DNA of 64,000 nt from Sphagnum compactum (lineage: Eukaryota > Bryophyta > Sphagnopsida > Sphagnales), in NCBI GenBank assembly GCA_965153455.1, contig OZ234499.1, positions 2,529,731 to 2,593,730 of the forward strand, given 5' to 3'. The notes under the pieces were generated by a model. The model saw only the letters and a program-made list of their open reading frames with translations. It searched no databases and was not told where the DNA came from. Each line of letters begins with the position of its first letter. Position 1 is the stretch's first letter. Positions 25,521 through 38,100 of the stretch are shown one piece after another. Both the position numbers and the translations under genes were made by a program.

Positions 25521-28500
25521 TGCAATTATAGTTGATGACAAAGGAGTAGTGCAAGAAATTCAATAATAAATACACATTTTGGTTAAGTTAGGTCATATAT
25601 AACATGGATGGATTGCACAATAATACAAAATAGGTTTGGCATAGGTCCAAATGGCAAAGGTGCAATCATGATATATGAGTAAAGGTGAATGAAGTTGTCA
25701 TGCACCTAGGTGACATCTAGGAGATCCGAGGGGTTTTCTCGATGACTCATGTTTTGCTTATGAATTGCCATATGTGTCCAATGGACTCAATTCAAGCCAA
25801 GCCCACCCAAGCCATGGAAAATCCACAACCGTGAAAATGCATTCCAACCAAGCATGGCACAATCCACTAGAGTGAAAGCCAAGTCTAGTGGAATGCTTGT
25901 AAGTTGCATTCCACTTAGATATTGGTGGAGGGATACATGGATGTGGAACCAAATGTGCATCATGTAATGCAGGATGAAATTATATGGGAATAGCCATGTA
26001 GCATGTTGAATGACATTGCTTTCATGGGAGTGTTCGAACAAATAGGTGACCCAATTGAACAACATTGGGCAGTAACATAATGCCTCTTTACATTGGCTAG
26101 TTGGCCTTTTACAAGGTACGTACATTTTGTCTTGTTTGCATGTTTGATACATGTATATGATTTAATTTGGCCATTAGAATACAACAAGAGGTGTGGTTAG
26201 ACCATATGGTCATCTATTGTTATGAGTGACTATAATGCAGATGGACATGTTACCATATTTTACAAGCATGCTTGGAGATTGGATCATGTATATTTGGTAA
26301 ATTTTGTGGGAAAATTTGATCATGGATCAAGGGCATGTTGCAAAAATAACAAATGAACAGTACAAAGTTGCACATGGAGGCCCATAGAGCTAAGCGATTA
26401 CCATTGGGAGACGCAAGGCATATACAAGCTCAAGACATCAAGCTTTGGGAACGTGATGAAGCTCCAACAAATGTTGCAAGGTGGGACAAATATCATTGCC
26501 CATGTAAAATTTGCCTAGGTGTTCGCCCCTTGGAGTGGTCCACAATTGTGAAACACTTGCGATCTTGGGGGCAACACCCACGTAATAGGGGTTGGATAGA
26601 AATACATTCATGTGCCCCAAGCATAAAAAAAATTGATGTACATATTTTTGTACATCATACATTACAAATTTAAAGTATTATCTAGTTAACTCAACCCTTG
26701 ATGGGACATTGCTAAGGTCAACCATCACATATTACGTTAAGGGGTTTGACATCTTTGTGCATCTTACCCACATGCATGACAGGGTGATCCCCATGATTCA
26801 TCGGACGATGAATGGATGGTTCACCTTAATTGACCACCATTCATGCCCACTGAAAATATAACAAATCAATGTCAAGTGGATGCAAAGGTGGACATGGCAG
26901 GGTTGGTGAGGGATGCTTTTGCTATTGTTGACCAAATTGATGAACAAGCCCATAACACTCGAATGGATGAACCGAGGGTGGTGGGCCAAGAGCCTGAACC
27001 AATGGTACCAGTTGGTCATGAATAATGCATTGGCCATGTGGGAGGAGCTTCACATGTGAGTGGATCTCTTCCAAGCTTTAACAATGCATACGACATGGTG
27101 AATGTAAATAATGTCATGAGAGTGGATGTTGCAAGGCCAATGAAAAGGAGGCCATAGTAAGCATGCTAGAATTAAGGGACGGGTTTGAGGGATGGAGCCA
27201 AGAGCATATGGCCTTTGAGGAGGCCTCAAGAGTACCATTGTTTGAAAGGTCAACATTGTCAAGCCTTGCATCAACATTCCTCATTATGAATTGTTGTCAC
27301 ACTCATGGGACATCTAACACTTTCGTATTTCAATTGTTGGGACTGCTCAAGAAGAGCATCTTACCCAACCCAAATACATTACCTTCCTCGAAACACGAGG
27401 TGTTTAAAACCATCAAGCAACTTCGGTTGGCGTACAACACAATCGATGTGTGTGTGAAGGGTTGCATGTTGTTTCGAGGGGATTCTGCTAATGCAAATGA
27501 ATGCATCAAGTGTGGGAAGCCCATATATCAACAAGCCAAAAAGTCAACCGCAGTTCAGAAAGTGTTACGACACTTCCTTCTAGTACCTCACTTGCAACAA
27601 ATGCATAACATGTTGACACAAGTAGAGTTGATGGTCTGGCATTGGCACAACTATAGCCAAGATGAGTTAATGCGCTATGCAGCAGACTTTAATCAAGGGA
27701 AATTCATAGATGGCTAGTGGCCCACATTTATAGAAGAGCTTGGGAATGGGCAACTTGGGTTAGCCATTGATGGGGTGAACCCATTTGGAAAGAAACGGTC
27801 AACTTGGTCAACATCGCCAATGCTTCTTACAAACTACAACATCCCTCCTTGGTTGACAACCAAGAATTATTTCGTCATGTTATCATTGATCATCCTTGGA
27901 CCAAATTGTGTGACAGGGGAGGTATTTGATGTATACCTCCAACCTTTAGTGGAGGAATTGAAATAATTGTGGGAGGTTGGGGTACCCACATGAGATGAAA
28001 GTCAATTCAATGGTGATGTTCATTTCAACATGCGTGCAATTTTGTTATGGACAATGCACAATTTACTAGCCTATGGCATAGTAGCTGGATGTGCGATGAA
28101 AGGGTATCAAGGATGTCCAATTTGCAAATCCAACACAATGACACGAAGGTCACAAGCATTATGGAAAAATGTATATTGTGCCCAACAAAGGAAGTGGCTA
28201 CCAGTGAAATATGCCTTTCGACGAGGCACAACATCATTTGATGGAGTGCATGAAGATGATGTGCCACCACAAAGGATGACATTTGATGAAATACATAGTG
28301 TGGTTGTAGCACGAACAACATGGCTAGCTAATGGGGGTCAACCTCTTCGTAATGACCCAACAAAGAGATCCGGGTTGAAAAGATTAAACACATTGTTTCA
28401 ATTGGAATATTGGAAGGTAATTACTTGACCATGGCATAAATGTAAAATTATCAAGTTCTTGTGTTTCCAAAAATGTGCAATTTGATGTAAAGCTTCCTCC

Positions 28501-28649
28501 AAAACTTGAAGTTCCCACATGGAAGATGTTATATTCAATTAAAATCATTTGTTAGCTTGTACATGCACACAAAAAATAATAGGGACAATTTGTTGACTAT
28601 AGGCTCTAGTTGATGGGATAGCCCCACAAGGGGGATTGCATATAAGTCC

Positions 28650-29400
28650 AAAATCTCCTTGGGTGTGGGTGGGACCAAAGTGCCATGTGTGTGAAACTTG
28701 AACAAGGTTGTAGTGCAACATAATGGAAATTCCTCAAGTGTTTTGGTGGAATTGAAGCAATCATTGGGTGATGTTTGACTAAGGTTGTTGTGGGAGCCTA
28801 GTGGAAAGCTCCTTGGGTGAATGGGTGGGACTAGAATGGCTTGTGGGTGAAACTTGATTAGGGTTGTAATGGTGGTCTAATGGGAACTACTTGGTGTATG
28901 AGTGCAACCAATGTCACTAGTGGGTGAAACATAAGTAGGGTTGTAAGGGGAACCTAGTGGAATTCCCTTGGATGTGCAAGTGGGGCCAAAAGTAACCAAT
29001 GGGTTAGACCTGACCAGCGTAATAGTGGGAGCCTAATGGAAACTCCTCGGGTGTGTGGGAGAATTAAAGTAGCATGTGGGTGAGACTTGACCAGGGTTGT
29101 AGTGGGAGCCTAGTGGAAAATTAATTTGGGGTGTAGGTGGGACTAAAGTGGCATATGGGTGAAACATTGCTTTAGGGTTGTAGGGTCAACCTAGTGGGAA
29201 CTCCTTGGGTGCGTGGGTGGGACCAGAATGTGACATAGATGAACTTGGCTAAGGTCATAATGAGAGCCTAATGGGACCTCCTTGGGAGTATGGGTGGGAC
29301 TAGAATGCCCTTTGGGTGAAACATCAAATTTTGGTGTGGGGGCTTAATGGAACCTCCTTTAGTGTACGTGGGTGGGCCCAAAGTGCCACATGGGGAAACT
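28650..29400 (+). repeat. Minisatellite of about 79-bp units inside the CACTA intron
   Basis: About ten degenerate units follow each other, each with a version of ctccttgggtg, gtgggtgggacc, aaagtgcca and gtgggtgaaacttg. Unit starts near 28,653, 28,733, 28,808, 28,886, 28,966, 29,045, 29,122, 29,201, 29,278 and 29,354 give spacings of 75-80. The array fills most of the 1.1-kb intron of the dead transposase gene and is not coding. Confidence 0.75.
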
Positions 29401-30036
29401 TTACCTAGAATGCGCACCCTCTAGGTGAATCTTGATTTAACATGTATTGTAAATGTAATGTAACTAATTTGAAACAATTGTGGGTGAGAAAACAATACAA
29501 GTATACTCATTTGAGTAGGATGTTGTTATGCATTGCAGGAATTGCCAATTAGAAACACCTTGGATGTCATGCATATTTAATGGAACATTTCAGATAGTGT
29601 GTTAAAATATTTATTTGGTGAACGAAACACAATGAAGTGCATAAGGACATGGAAGAAGCAAGGGTGAAACAACATTTGTGGCTACATCAGGATCCATAAG
29701 AGGTGTTAATTTTGTAAAGCCCCATGTTCCTTATGTGTTCACACAAGATGAACAATGGAAACTTTTATCATTTGTTGGTGAAATCTGAGCACCTACAAGG
29801 TATGCAACAGCTTTTTTAAAACATGTAACACTAAACAAATTATTCATGATGAAAAGTCACGACCATCATATCATGCTACAAACCATTTTCCTTGTTGGTA
29901 TACGAGATTTGTTGCATCTTGAATCTAGAAAAACATTCATGCACTTGGGCAAAACATTATAGAAGCTATGCATAAAGGTGTTCAACCCTGCCAACATACA
30001 AAATTTAAGGACATATGTTGCAGAGACACTATGCAT

Positions 30037-30190
30037 CACTACAACAAAAGGTGTCCCTGTACACCAAGTGATTTCACTGGATTTTGAGTGAATTCACTGG
30101 TTGTAGTGAACGGGGACCAGTGAAGAAGTAATGAATTCACTGGTCTAGTGAACGGGGACTAGTGAACTGCACTCACATTTTGTAGTAGTG
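30037..30190. mobile_element. 154-bp CACTA-type MITE nested in the dead CACTA transposase
   Basis: The left end CACTACAACAAAAGGTG matches the right end in reverse complement (CACTACTACAAAATGTG) at 15 of 17 positions. The bases directly outside are cat on both sides (30,034-30,036 and 30,191-30,193), the 3-bp target duplication typical of CACTA elements. Inside, two related subterminal blocks occur (gaattcactgg followed by tagtgaacggggac). The insertion splits the DUF4218-like part of the host transposase. Its TIR differs from that of the element at 45,978-48,679. Confidence 0.85.
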
Positions 30191-30959
30191 CATGCTCGAG
30201 ATTTGGTGGCCACCAGGGTTCTTTGATTTGCAGACCCATCTCATTATTCACTAGGTAGATGAATTAGATATTTATGGCCATGTGGGAAGTAGGTGGTGTT
30301 ATCCTATTGAATTATATTTGCATGTGTTGAAAAATTACGTGAGGAACAAAGTTAAGCCCAAAGGTTGCATGGTGTTAGGGTACATGTATGATGAAGCGCT
30401 AGGCTTCACCATATAATATTACATTGTATCCACACACAACATGTTGCATTTGGGATGCGAATGAAGAGGAAATGGATGTTGGCTAGGTTTTAACAGGGAA
30501 ATGCAAATAATACACCAACATGTATTAGCAAATTTAGTGGCCACAAAGGTATTATATAAGTCATTTATTGTATTTGGTGCAATTTGTAAAATAAAGAACA
30601 AGCTAAACCTTAAGTCCATAATGACACACCCCCAAATTCCTTGGTAGACTCAATTGCGAGTCTAAATGTGAAAACAACGGAAGGATATGGAGTTGGGGCA
30701 TGTTTTCTGGCTCATAGCACTTCAGGGGTAGAGGGGCGTGCTAGAGCTCCGGGATGGGGATTAGGAATAGTGACAAGCAAATCAATTACTCACACGGACC
30801 TGCACAAATCAAACAACAAGTTGGTTAGTGCATAGTTAGAGCACTTTTGGTGCATAGACAAACCACGGGCAACCACGGACTCACAAGACTCACCACGGCC
30901 CGGACTTGGGGGAAGCCACCACTTTCCCCCTTATAGTACTCTCTGTGCCTGGCCACGGG

Positions 30960-31420
30960 GCTAGCACCCAGATGTCATTTTGTCCCAGAACTCCCAAGTT
31001 GGAGTCCCGAAATTCTCGAAATTGGGGACTCCCGTGACTTTGGAGGCCCATAACTTTATGTGAAAACCTTCGATTGAGGTGAGGTCTCAAGCAAAGTTGT
31101 AACTTGCATCAAGAGCTTTTTAAAATAATATGTGGCACGCCACCTACACACAAGGAAATTGGGGCAATTCTCGACTTTTAGTGGTCGGGTGTCAAATTGG
31201 CAATTTGACTCTCGGCCTTTATTTTGGCCATAACTTATGTTTTAAGTGCCCAAATGGGTCATGCGAACCCATTTTAAACATCTACATTTTAATAAATTTC
31301 CAATCATATAAAGAACTTTTCAATCCAATGAGTTGTGACCCCTAAAATTGCCCTTTGAAAATTCGGGAATCCATTGGGACTCAAACTCCCAAAGTGGGAG
31401 CTCATTTGGGAGTGTGGGGG
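30960..31420. repeat. Ancient dispersed repeat, related to 51,300-51,770
   Basis: The order of phrases such as aactcccaagt, attctcgaaattggggactc, cataactttatgtga, aaagttgtaactt and ggccataactt parallels the segment at 51,300-51,770, with heavy substitution. It looks like part of a long, non-coding retroelement region or LTR. I could not define ends. Confidence 0.4.
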
Positions 31421-31594
31421 TTCATTCGCTCGCACTCTCTTATACTATCGAGAGCATGAAATGTGACTCCCGAGCTCACTCTTGGCTCACACCTTTGTAA
31501 ACCCTTGCCTTGGTCGCGAGCCCAAGGCTAAGGTTGCAACACATAACATATTTGTTTGTAAATGTTTTTGTCATTTTTCATTTTCTTTTAAATG

Positions 31595-34486
31595 TCTACC
31601 TATAAAATGTTCGAATCACATGTGGGTAAATAAGTTATTATGCACAAGGATTGAAGCATTTACTTCCAAGTGTTTATGTACAAATAAATGTTTATGTGTT
31701 ACATTGAAAATTTAATTCAAATAGTAGAATGTAGGAAATTGGAAGTAAGATATATTTGATTTGAAATTAAATATAGGTACAAAGTGGATTCAAATTCAAT
31801 AAATCATATAGGTAATTGAATTTAGTTCCACTGCAAAAAATCAAACTTTGAAAAGCTCCCATCACAAATTGTCACTACAACCAAATTACATTCCCAAGGC
31901 TTGATAATGTGAACACAAACTTTGTTAATAATTCATCTCCAACATGAGAATTAACATAAAAGCCTTATTTCATGTTCTTTTCAATGGATTTAAAGCTCCA
32001 AAGTGTTCAAGATTTGGTGTGTACCACAATAATGCCCCACATGAACAATTTATTCAAAGATGTTAGAATGCAATCAATTATCTATAATTGAAATACACAA
32101 TGAAAAAAAAGATGCCCAAAAATAAGGATATTGTCAAACCTTGAATCTATAACCCTTTGAATGAGGTTTTGGCCAATTTCAGTCATATCATTGTGAACAG
32201 TTGCCACAACATTATAATCATATGATAGTGACAAAATTATGACATTGTCATTCAAGTCCTTTGGGATTCACATTTGTGGCTGGCATATGCATTTTTCTTT
32301 ACGATTAATGGGGCGTGTTGTCCATGTTTCCTTCCATTCATTGTAAATGCCATTGGCAATCCCATGGAAAAAAATTATGGTCAAATTTGGGTTCTTTGAA
32401 GTCCAACTAAGATTTAAATCATGCACCAAGTATCTTTGCAAAAGAAAAGAAATGTCAACAAGATTCATCAAATAATTCTTGAAAATAATTTGATTGTACA
32501 TAAAATCAAAGAAATGCAAGATTCATAAAATATACAATCACAATATTTGACAAAATAGATATAGTTAATTGAAAATGTAAAGTAGAACAAGACAATAATC
32601 AATGAATTAAACAATACCATATTCATCTTGCAACCTCATTTAAATTTAAATTTTGATTCCATTCCAATATTTGTAATTTCTTGAGGTTTGTTAATTTTCT
32701 TTCAAAAAGCTAAGTGAGTCACAAAAGAAGATCATTTCCATGCAAAGTAAGTTTAAAAATATAATTCAATAATTGATAATCATCACATTATGGTATGATG
32801 AAATATATGCCAATAAATTTAAGGACTGATGCTAAGAATTGAATTTTTCAAATTTTGGGTTCTTGAATTACAACCTCCTAAGTAATCTAGTTAATTTTCA
32901 TTTCACCACCTTTTCCACAAATTTTAGCCACCAAAGGTTGCAATTCTTAAGCAATTGGGACACAATCACAATAATAATGTTCAAAAAAATTCTATAATAA
33001 TTATGTTGTTGGATTTAAACCACTTTGGAGTTACTCACAATCTACATTGAAAGTTGCAATCCTTACAAACTCTATATATGTACATAGTCAATGTCAATTG
33101 ACAAATTTTCCTTTGACCAATTCTACTTGTTATAATAAAGTGAATCCCAAATGTAAGAATTTGTTTTGATATCACTTCATTTCATATTGGTTGATTTAAA
33201 TGATGCAACAAAAAGAAAGAAAAATTATTGGTATTCAACAAGGAAGCTTATAAACTAACATCAAATTTCAACATGTAGCTTCAAAAAACCCAAGAAAAAG
33301 AGCTGTGCAAAACAAGTTCAATCATCAAATCAAGAGGACGCACTGTAACAAAAAAGTAAGGGGTATGAATAATATCTCCCCATCACAAATCCAAACTCTA
33401 TACTTGCAATTTCTGCAACTTATGTCCTGCCATTCAGGCATTATTACAACACATTAGTGCTACTATCCTAACATAACATAAATTTCTATACACATATGAA
33501 ACTCCATGCAGCACATACCAGTCTGTCCTTTCTGGATCTCTATATTAGTATCCGTCAAACTATTATCAAGAACAATTCCACATACTGTGGGTGTATGAAT
33601 TAATGGGATCTGGCTTGAGGTTAGAGCCCTCTGTCTTCAATTGGTCCGTTATGAGCTGCTAATCCGTCCTTCAACCCCATGAGATAATGCAAAAAGATAC
33701 TTGTCTTAGTTTTACAAACAAGATGACTTCTAGTTCCGAACTAAGGATGAGTAACATATGCCAAGTTGGCTTGCAACAACTTGGGAAAAATAGAGTTATG
33801 TTCAGAATATGGATTTATGGATATTTTCTGTGATCTCTCCCATTCAGTACCCATGTTTTGCCCAACCCAAGGATACCCTCTAAGGCTTTAACTCATCACA
33901 GATGCAGTACTTTAGGAACGGTTCCAACAAGGTCCCATACAAATGCATTCCCTCTACATGCTCCTGATTCTATAACTTAGACCTCCTTTGTGCATCATCC
34001 TTAGCATCAATCCCTTATAGAGCCTAACACTAGCATAAACACAACGCCTGCCATGATGTAGCTACTGGCGCAACGGAAATCAAACAACAACAACTCATTT
34101 CTACAAGCTCTTGATTCTATACGATCTACAACAAATGCAATCCAAAAACCATAGACTTGTCCCTTTGTGTCTTTGAAGTCCCCTTCTTATATTCGTCTAA
34201 TAGCGTCCTGCACCCATCTCCCTTGCATGCTTGAAACGCCCTTGACCACCCATTGTCTGCTGCCAACTTGTTTCACATAACACACAAACAACAAAGTTTC
34301 CTACTCACAATCACTAACAAACAGTGATGATATAAACTCCACCGCTTGCACGAAGAAAGTTGGCGACGCTCAAAACAAAACCTAAACTTTAAAACGAACT
34401 AGTGTTCACACTAAAAAAATCCAAGTGACTTCCTGTCTAGTCACAGCACCACATGGGTGCCTTGTCTAGAGCTTGAAGGAGTATTT
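31595..34486 (-). pseudogene. Truncated duplicate of the hydrolase-NB-LRR gene 5' region
   Basis: This segment parallels 61,676-63,455: intron 2, exon 2, intron 1 and the 3' end of exon 1 of the receptor gene. Exon 2 (32,140-32,435) still reads TSKNPNLTIIFFHGI and ETWTTRPINRK, but has TGA at 32,268-32,270 where the other copy has TGG, its acceptor AG is changed to AA at 32,436-32,437, and it has lost three bases. Exon 1 survives only as the part reading PSSSRQGTHV at about 34,446-34,486. A solo LTR interrupts intron 1 next to the exon 1 donor. The hydrolase remainder, NB-ARC and LRR are absent. The similarity covers introns, so it arose by DNA duplication. Confidence 0.85.
33344..34445. mobile_element. 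Solo LTR of an LTR retrotransposon, 1,102 bp
   Basis: The intact paralogue at 63,410-63,425 reads gacgcaccacatggg without interruption and so shows the empty site. Here the same sequence is split by a segment that begins TGTAAC and ends GTCACA, flanked by gcac on both sides (33,340-33,343 and 34,446-34,449). TG...CA termini, a 4-bp target duplication, a length of about 1.1 kb and no coding region fit a solo LTR. A TIR transposon is less likely because the ends match only loosely (12 of 17). Confidence 0.75.
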
Positions 34487-34828
34487 CCTGTTTGCTGATT
34501 TGACCCAGTGTCGGTGTTTATCCCTATGGCAGAGATCATGTTTGGCAAGTCATCTTGACTTGGTGACATGGGTGACTATGATTACAGTAGCTTGAGCCTT
34601 TGAGGGAGAAGGAAGCTACATGGATGGTCATAGCAAATAAATCCAGAGTGGAAAAAAGTATATTGTAGAGAGGTAGATATGTTATTGATACATGTGTGGC
34701 TGCGGTAAACCCAACACCTACACTGGTACTGTAACTTGATGGAGTTACCTACGGAATTAATTAAGGATTTACTTATAAGATTTAATAATTTAGTTTGGTC
34801 ATGTGCACCGTTGACTTTTTTTTTATTA

Positions 34829-35146
34829 GTTTATGTGAAAGTCACACACACACCATGTGTTTAGACTTTCTTTTGATTAGTTTATGTGAAAATCACGCAC
34901 ACACCATGTGTTTAGACTTTCTTTTGATTAGTTTATGTGAAAGTCACGCACACACCATGTGTTTAGACTTTCTTTTGATTAGTTTATGTGAAAGTCACGC
35001 ACACACCATGTGTTTAGACTTTCTTTGGATTAGTTTATGTGAGTCACGCACACACCATGTGTTTAGACTTTCTTTTGATTAGTTTATGTGAAAGTCACGC
35101 ACACACCATGTGTTTAGTCTTTCTTTTGATTATTTTATGTGAAATC
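34829..35146 (+). repeat. 51-bp minisatellite, about six copies
   Basis: The phrase accatgtgtttag recurs at 34,852, 34,903, 34,954, 35,005, 35,054 and 35,105, so the period is 51 with one 49-base unit. Each unit contains gattagtttatgtgaaagtc and cgcacacaccatg. Because 51 is divisible by three, the array reads open as a 17-residue repeat (unit SLCESHAHTMCLDFLLI) in a 95-codon frame from 34,795. I see no evidence that this is translated. Confidence 0.9.
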
Positions 35147-35149
35147 ACA

Positions 35150-38100
35150 TGGGGAACCTTGTGGTATTTTAACTTTAGGAAATTTCTTAGTTAGTTTCCT
35201 TTTGGATAATATATAAGTGGGTGTTTGTGACCTTGAAAAACACCCTTCACTTGATAGAAAGATTTTTGTGGGATGAATGCAAAATTTGTTGGAATAAGAA
35301 TTGTGAAGGGATTCGAGCTTTTGATTTTGAATGGTTTTGATGTTTTGTTCATGGTAGGAGAATGGTGTGGCATACTAGTTATGCACAGACAATAGAAGGG
35401 TGAAAAAATAGTTGTGCAACCAAGAACATAGATTTCCATAGCTATGTAATAAACATACATAGTTTCGGTCGTAAACCCGTTCTTGTTCTACAGTACCATG
35501 TGTAAGGTAATGGTCTTTTGCTGCAATGATGTGGAAAACTAGGTGAGCAAAATTGAGTTGTTGTACAAAAATGTTGGATCCAAAGACTGAGACAAAGCGT
35601 GGAAATTTTGGAAGTATACCACCCATAGATACTATGCTTGGTCCCACGCCCTTGTACTACATGTGTGGGTTGGGCATGGGACAATGAGTTTCAAATGTGT
35701 GAATCCACCTCATATATTATTATGAGGGTAGATGCTACCAGGTTTAGAAGCCTATTCCTAATTCTTTCAACTTTGGCTGTAGGCGAATTTGAATTAGTCA
35801 AATAACCACCGGTTCTTTTGTGAAACTTGTCAATTCTTTTAAGGTTTTGATATATCCAGAACCGGGGGCTCTCTAGATCTGAAATGTTTGAAAAATGGGG
35901 CAGTTATTTATTTAAAATAAAATGTGCCCAAACATGGAACAGGTAGTGTGTTCTTTGCAAGGGGTATTAGCCCAGGCGAAAAATGGTGATGAACTCTTTT
36001 GCGAGAGATTTCATGCAGCCAACGGGAACGCCCAAACATGCTCTCAGGGTGCCTTGATTTCTTTCCTTTTAAGAAGGCGAGGGGGGAATTATTTTCCCTT
36101 TCAGCCAATGGGAAGGTTCAAGGTGCCTTGTTTTTTTCCTTTTAAGTTTTTAGGGGGCAGGGTTGAGGGATTTTCTATAAAGAAATTCCCTGATTCCCAA
36201 TGTGTTCCTACTATGTTCCATTTAAGTTCTCAATGGGTTCCTATCAGGTTCCCAATATGTTCCCCAACATGTTCTCCATAACACCTCATTTTTATCCCAT
36301 ATGCTTAGGCAAATGTTGTCCTCCTTTCACCTATATAGCCGGTTTGAAAGGGAGGAACTATATACGTCACAACAGAACCTTCTATTTTGAGGAGTCACCA
36401 TAGTTTCATTTTTTGGGAGCAATGGGCCAATGAAATTGGCTCGTTGGAAAAATATAACAAAATGAACTTGGGAGGCACCTCATCTAATTAACAGGAGAAG
36501 TGAACAGGAGAGTCAAAATTTTATTTTGACTAGCGGGAACTAATTCGAGGGTTAAATCCATTTGGGAAATAAGATTAATCTGGGGTTAATTCTTTTTGAG
36601 AAATAAGATTACTTGGAGGGTTAATCCTTTTGGGGATGTAGAGGAATTTTGGGGGTTGACCTTTTTGGGAAATAAGGCTACTTTGGGGGGTTTGTTCTTT
36701 TGGGATTCATTGAACATGGAGTAAATATATGATTGGTTAATAATATGACTAATTTGAATTTAAAAAAAAAAGGACTATTTGAGAATTGATCCTTTCGAGA
36801 AATTAGAGTAATTTGGGTCAACCAAATGCAATTATTTATGGGCTCAACTGATTTAGAAGTCACTATGTGTAGGATAAAGCCCTAGGGTGGGGGCCTTCCC
36901 AAATAAGGGGCCTAAGACAAGGCCATAGCCAAATCCAACCCAATATTTTTGGGAATGTTCCCACCCATGGGCTCTAGCTATTGTAAATCACAACGCAAAA
37001 ATGATCATGAACCAAATCTTTGTCGATCGCGAGGTGTATGAATGGGAGGGTTTTTACACCTATAAGTAGGCCATAATTTTCCTCCCATCTTTGAGGAGGA
37101 GTTATAATATCCTTCCCAATTTTTAAGAGGGAAATTCATGGATATAAAGTGCCTTCCACATACACTACAAATTTTCTCAGAGTGCTTTATGTACCCACAA
37201 TTATCACCCCTAGCATTTTAACAAAAGTCTTATTTCCAAAAAAATTATGTTCATGTTTCCAAAAACTTTGTGATGTGCACCCCAACTAATTAGCATGAAG
37301 GGTGGTTGCATTCATGCCCTATAGTAGTGCAAATTATGGGGCATCAATGGTAAGGATCAAAGAAAAATAGGGCATTGGGCTAGACAGAAAGGGACCCCTA
37401 AATGCTACCCAAATAAAACCACAATCACAACTGAAATCATTTGATTGTGATAAAGTTAAAGATAAATTCTTCAATAACATGTACATTAACGAAAAATGCA
37501 TAATGTAATTCGCATTTAGATTGTTCTTTTCTCCAAATTGAAAGGCTAACAAAATTAAATTGTCATGAACCATATTATCATAACTTTTGACAATGAAATT
37601 AAGATCAGTGTGAATGGCTTCATTTAACCATGTGCTATACTTAGAATGTGGATTCCTAAAAGGAGAGGGGTCTACCATTATGAAAATTATGTATGCGTAA
37701 TTGACATCAAGTTTTAACTACCCACCAAAATGATACAGTCAATGTTGACCCCTTCTCAATATTTATTCCCCGTCTTTTGGTGGCATTTCAGGTTTAAAAA
37801 TTATGCATTCAATTGCATGCTAAAAAATCTTGAATCATGTTATACATTCCCTTGCTAATTGCAATTGTGTCAATCTATTTTTATTCAAGAATTTCTCTCC
37901 AAAGAAGTAATATATGGTCCTAACAACTTATTATTCTAAAAAACTTGTCCACTTCTTAGTTTTTGTCCTTTCTACCTCGTTAGAAGCTTGCCTATAACTG
38001 TCAAAAGGTTAATTACAATATAAATTTCCTAGCTAACAAATTCACTTTTGTTGATGACTTCTTGAGTAACTAATATAATTGATAGTCATGTTATCACAAC

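Larger units (their letters stand above)
26353..30620 (+). pseudogene. Decayed autonomous CACTA (En/Spm) transposase gene
   Basis: In order: a transposase-associated domain (KYHCPCKICLG, then VKHLRSWGQHPRNRGW) at about 26,480-26,600; a linker at 26,840-27,025; the Transposase_21 region at 27,163-28,416 (HEVFKTIKQLRLAYNTIDVC, GCMLFRG, VLRHFLLVPHLQQM, AIDGVNPFGKK, PPWL, DVYLQPLVEELK); an intron from donor ttggaag|gtaatt (28,416) to acceptor cattgcag|gaattg (29,539) that joins EYWK to ELPIRNTLDVMHI; then DUF4218-like (KSHDHHIMLQ) and ELYLHVLKNYVRNKVKPKGC segments to about 30,420. In-frame stops (for example at about 27,715, 27,964 and 29,578) and a nested MITE kill it. No terminal CACTA ends of this copy were found. 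Confidence 0.85.

Noticed and set aside
36678-36863. Small minus-strand protein in the tandem repeat region near 36.7 kb
   Set aside because: Low-complexity translation overlapping degenerate repeats, with no motif and no splice signals.
37152-37332. A second small CACTA-type MITE (cactacaaatttt ... tagtagtg)
   Set aside because: The two ends share only the first few bases, and the flanking triplets (ata and caa) do not match, so there is no target duplication.
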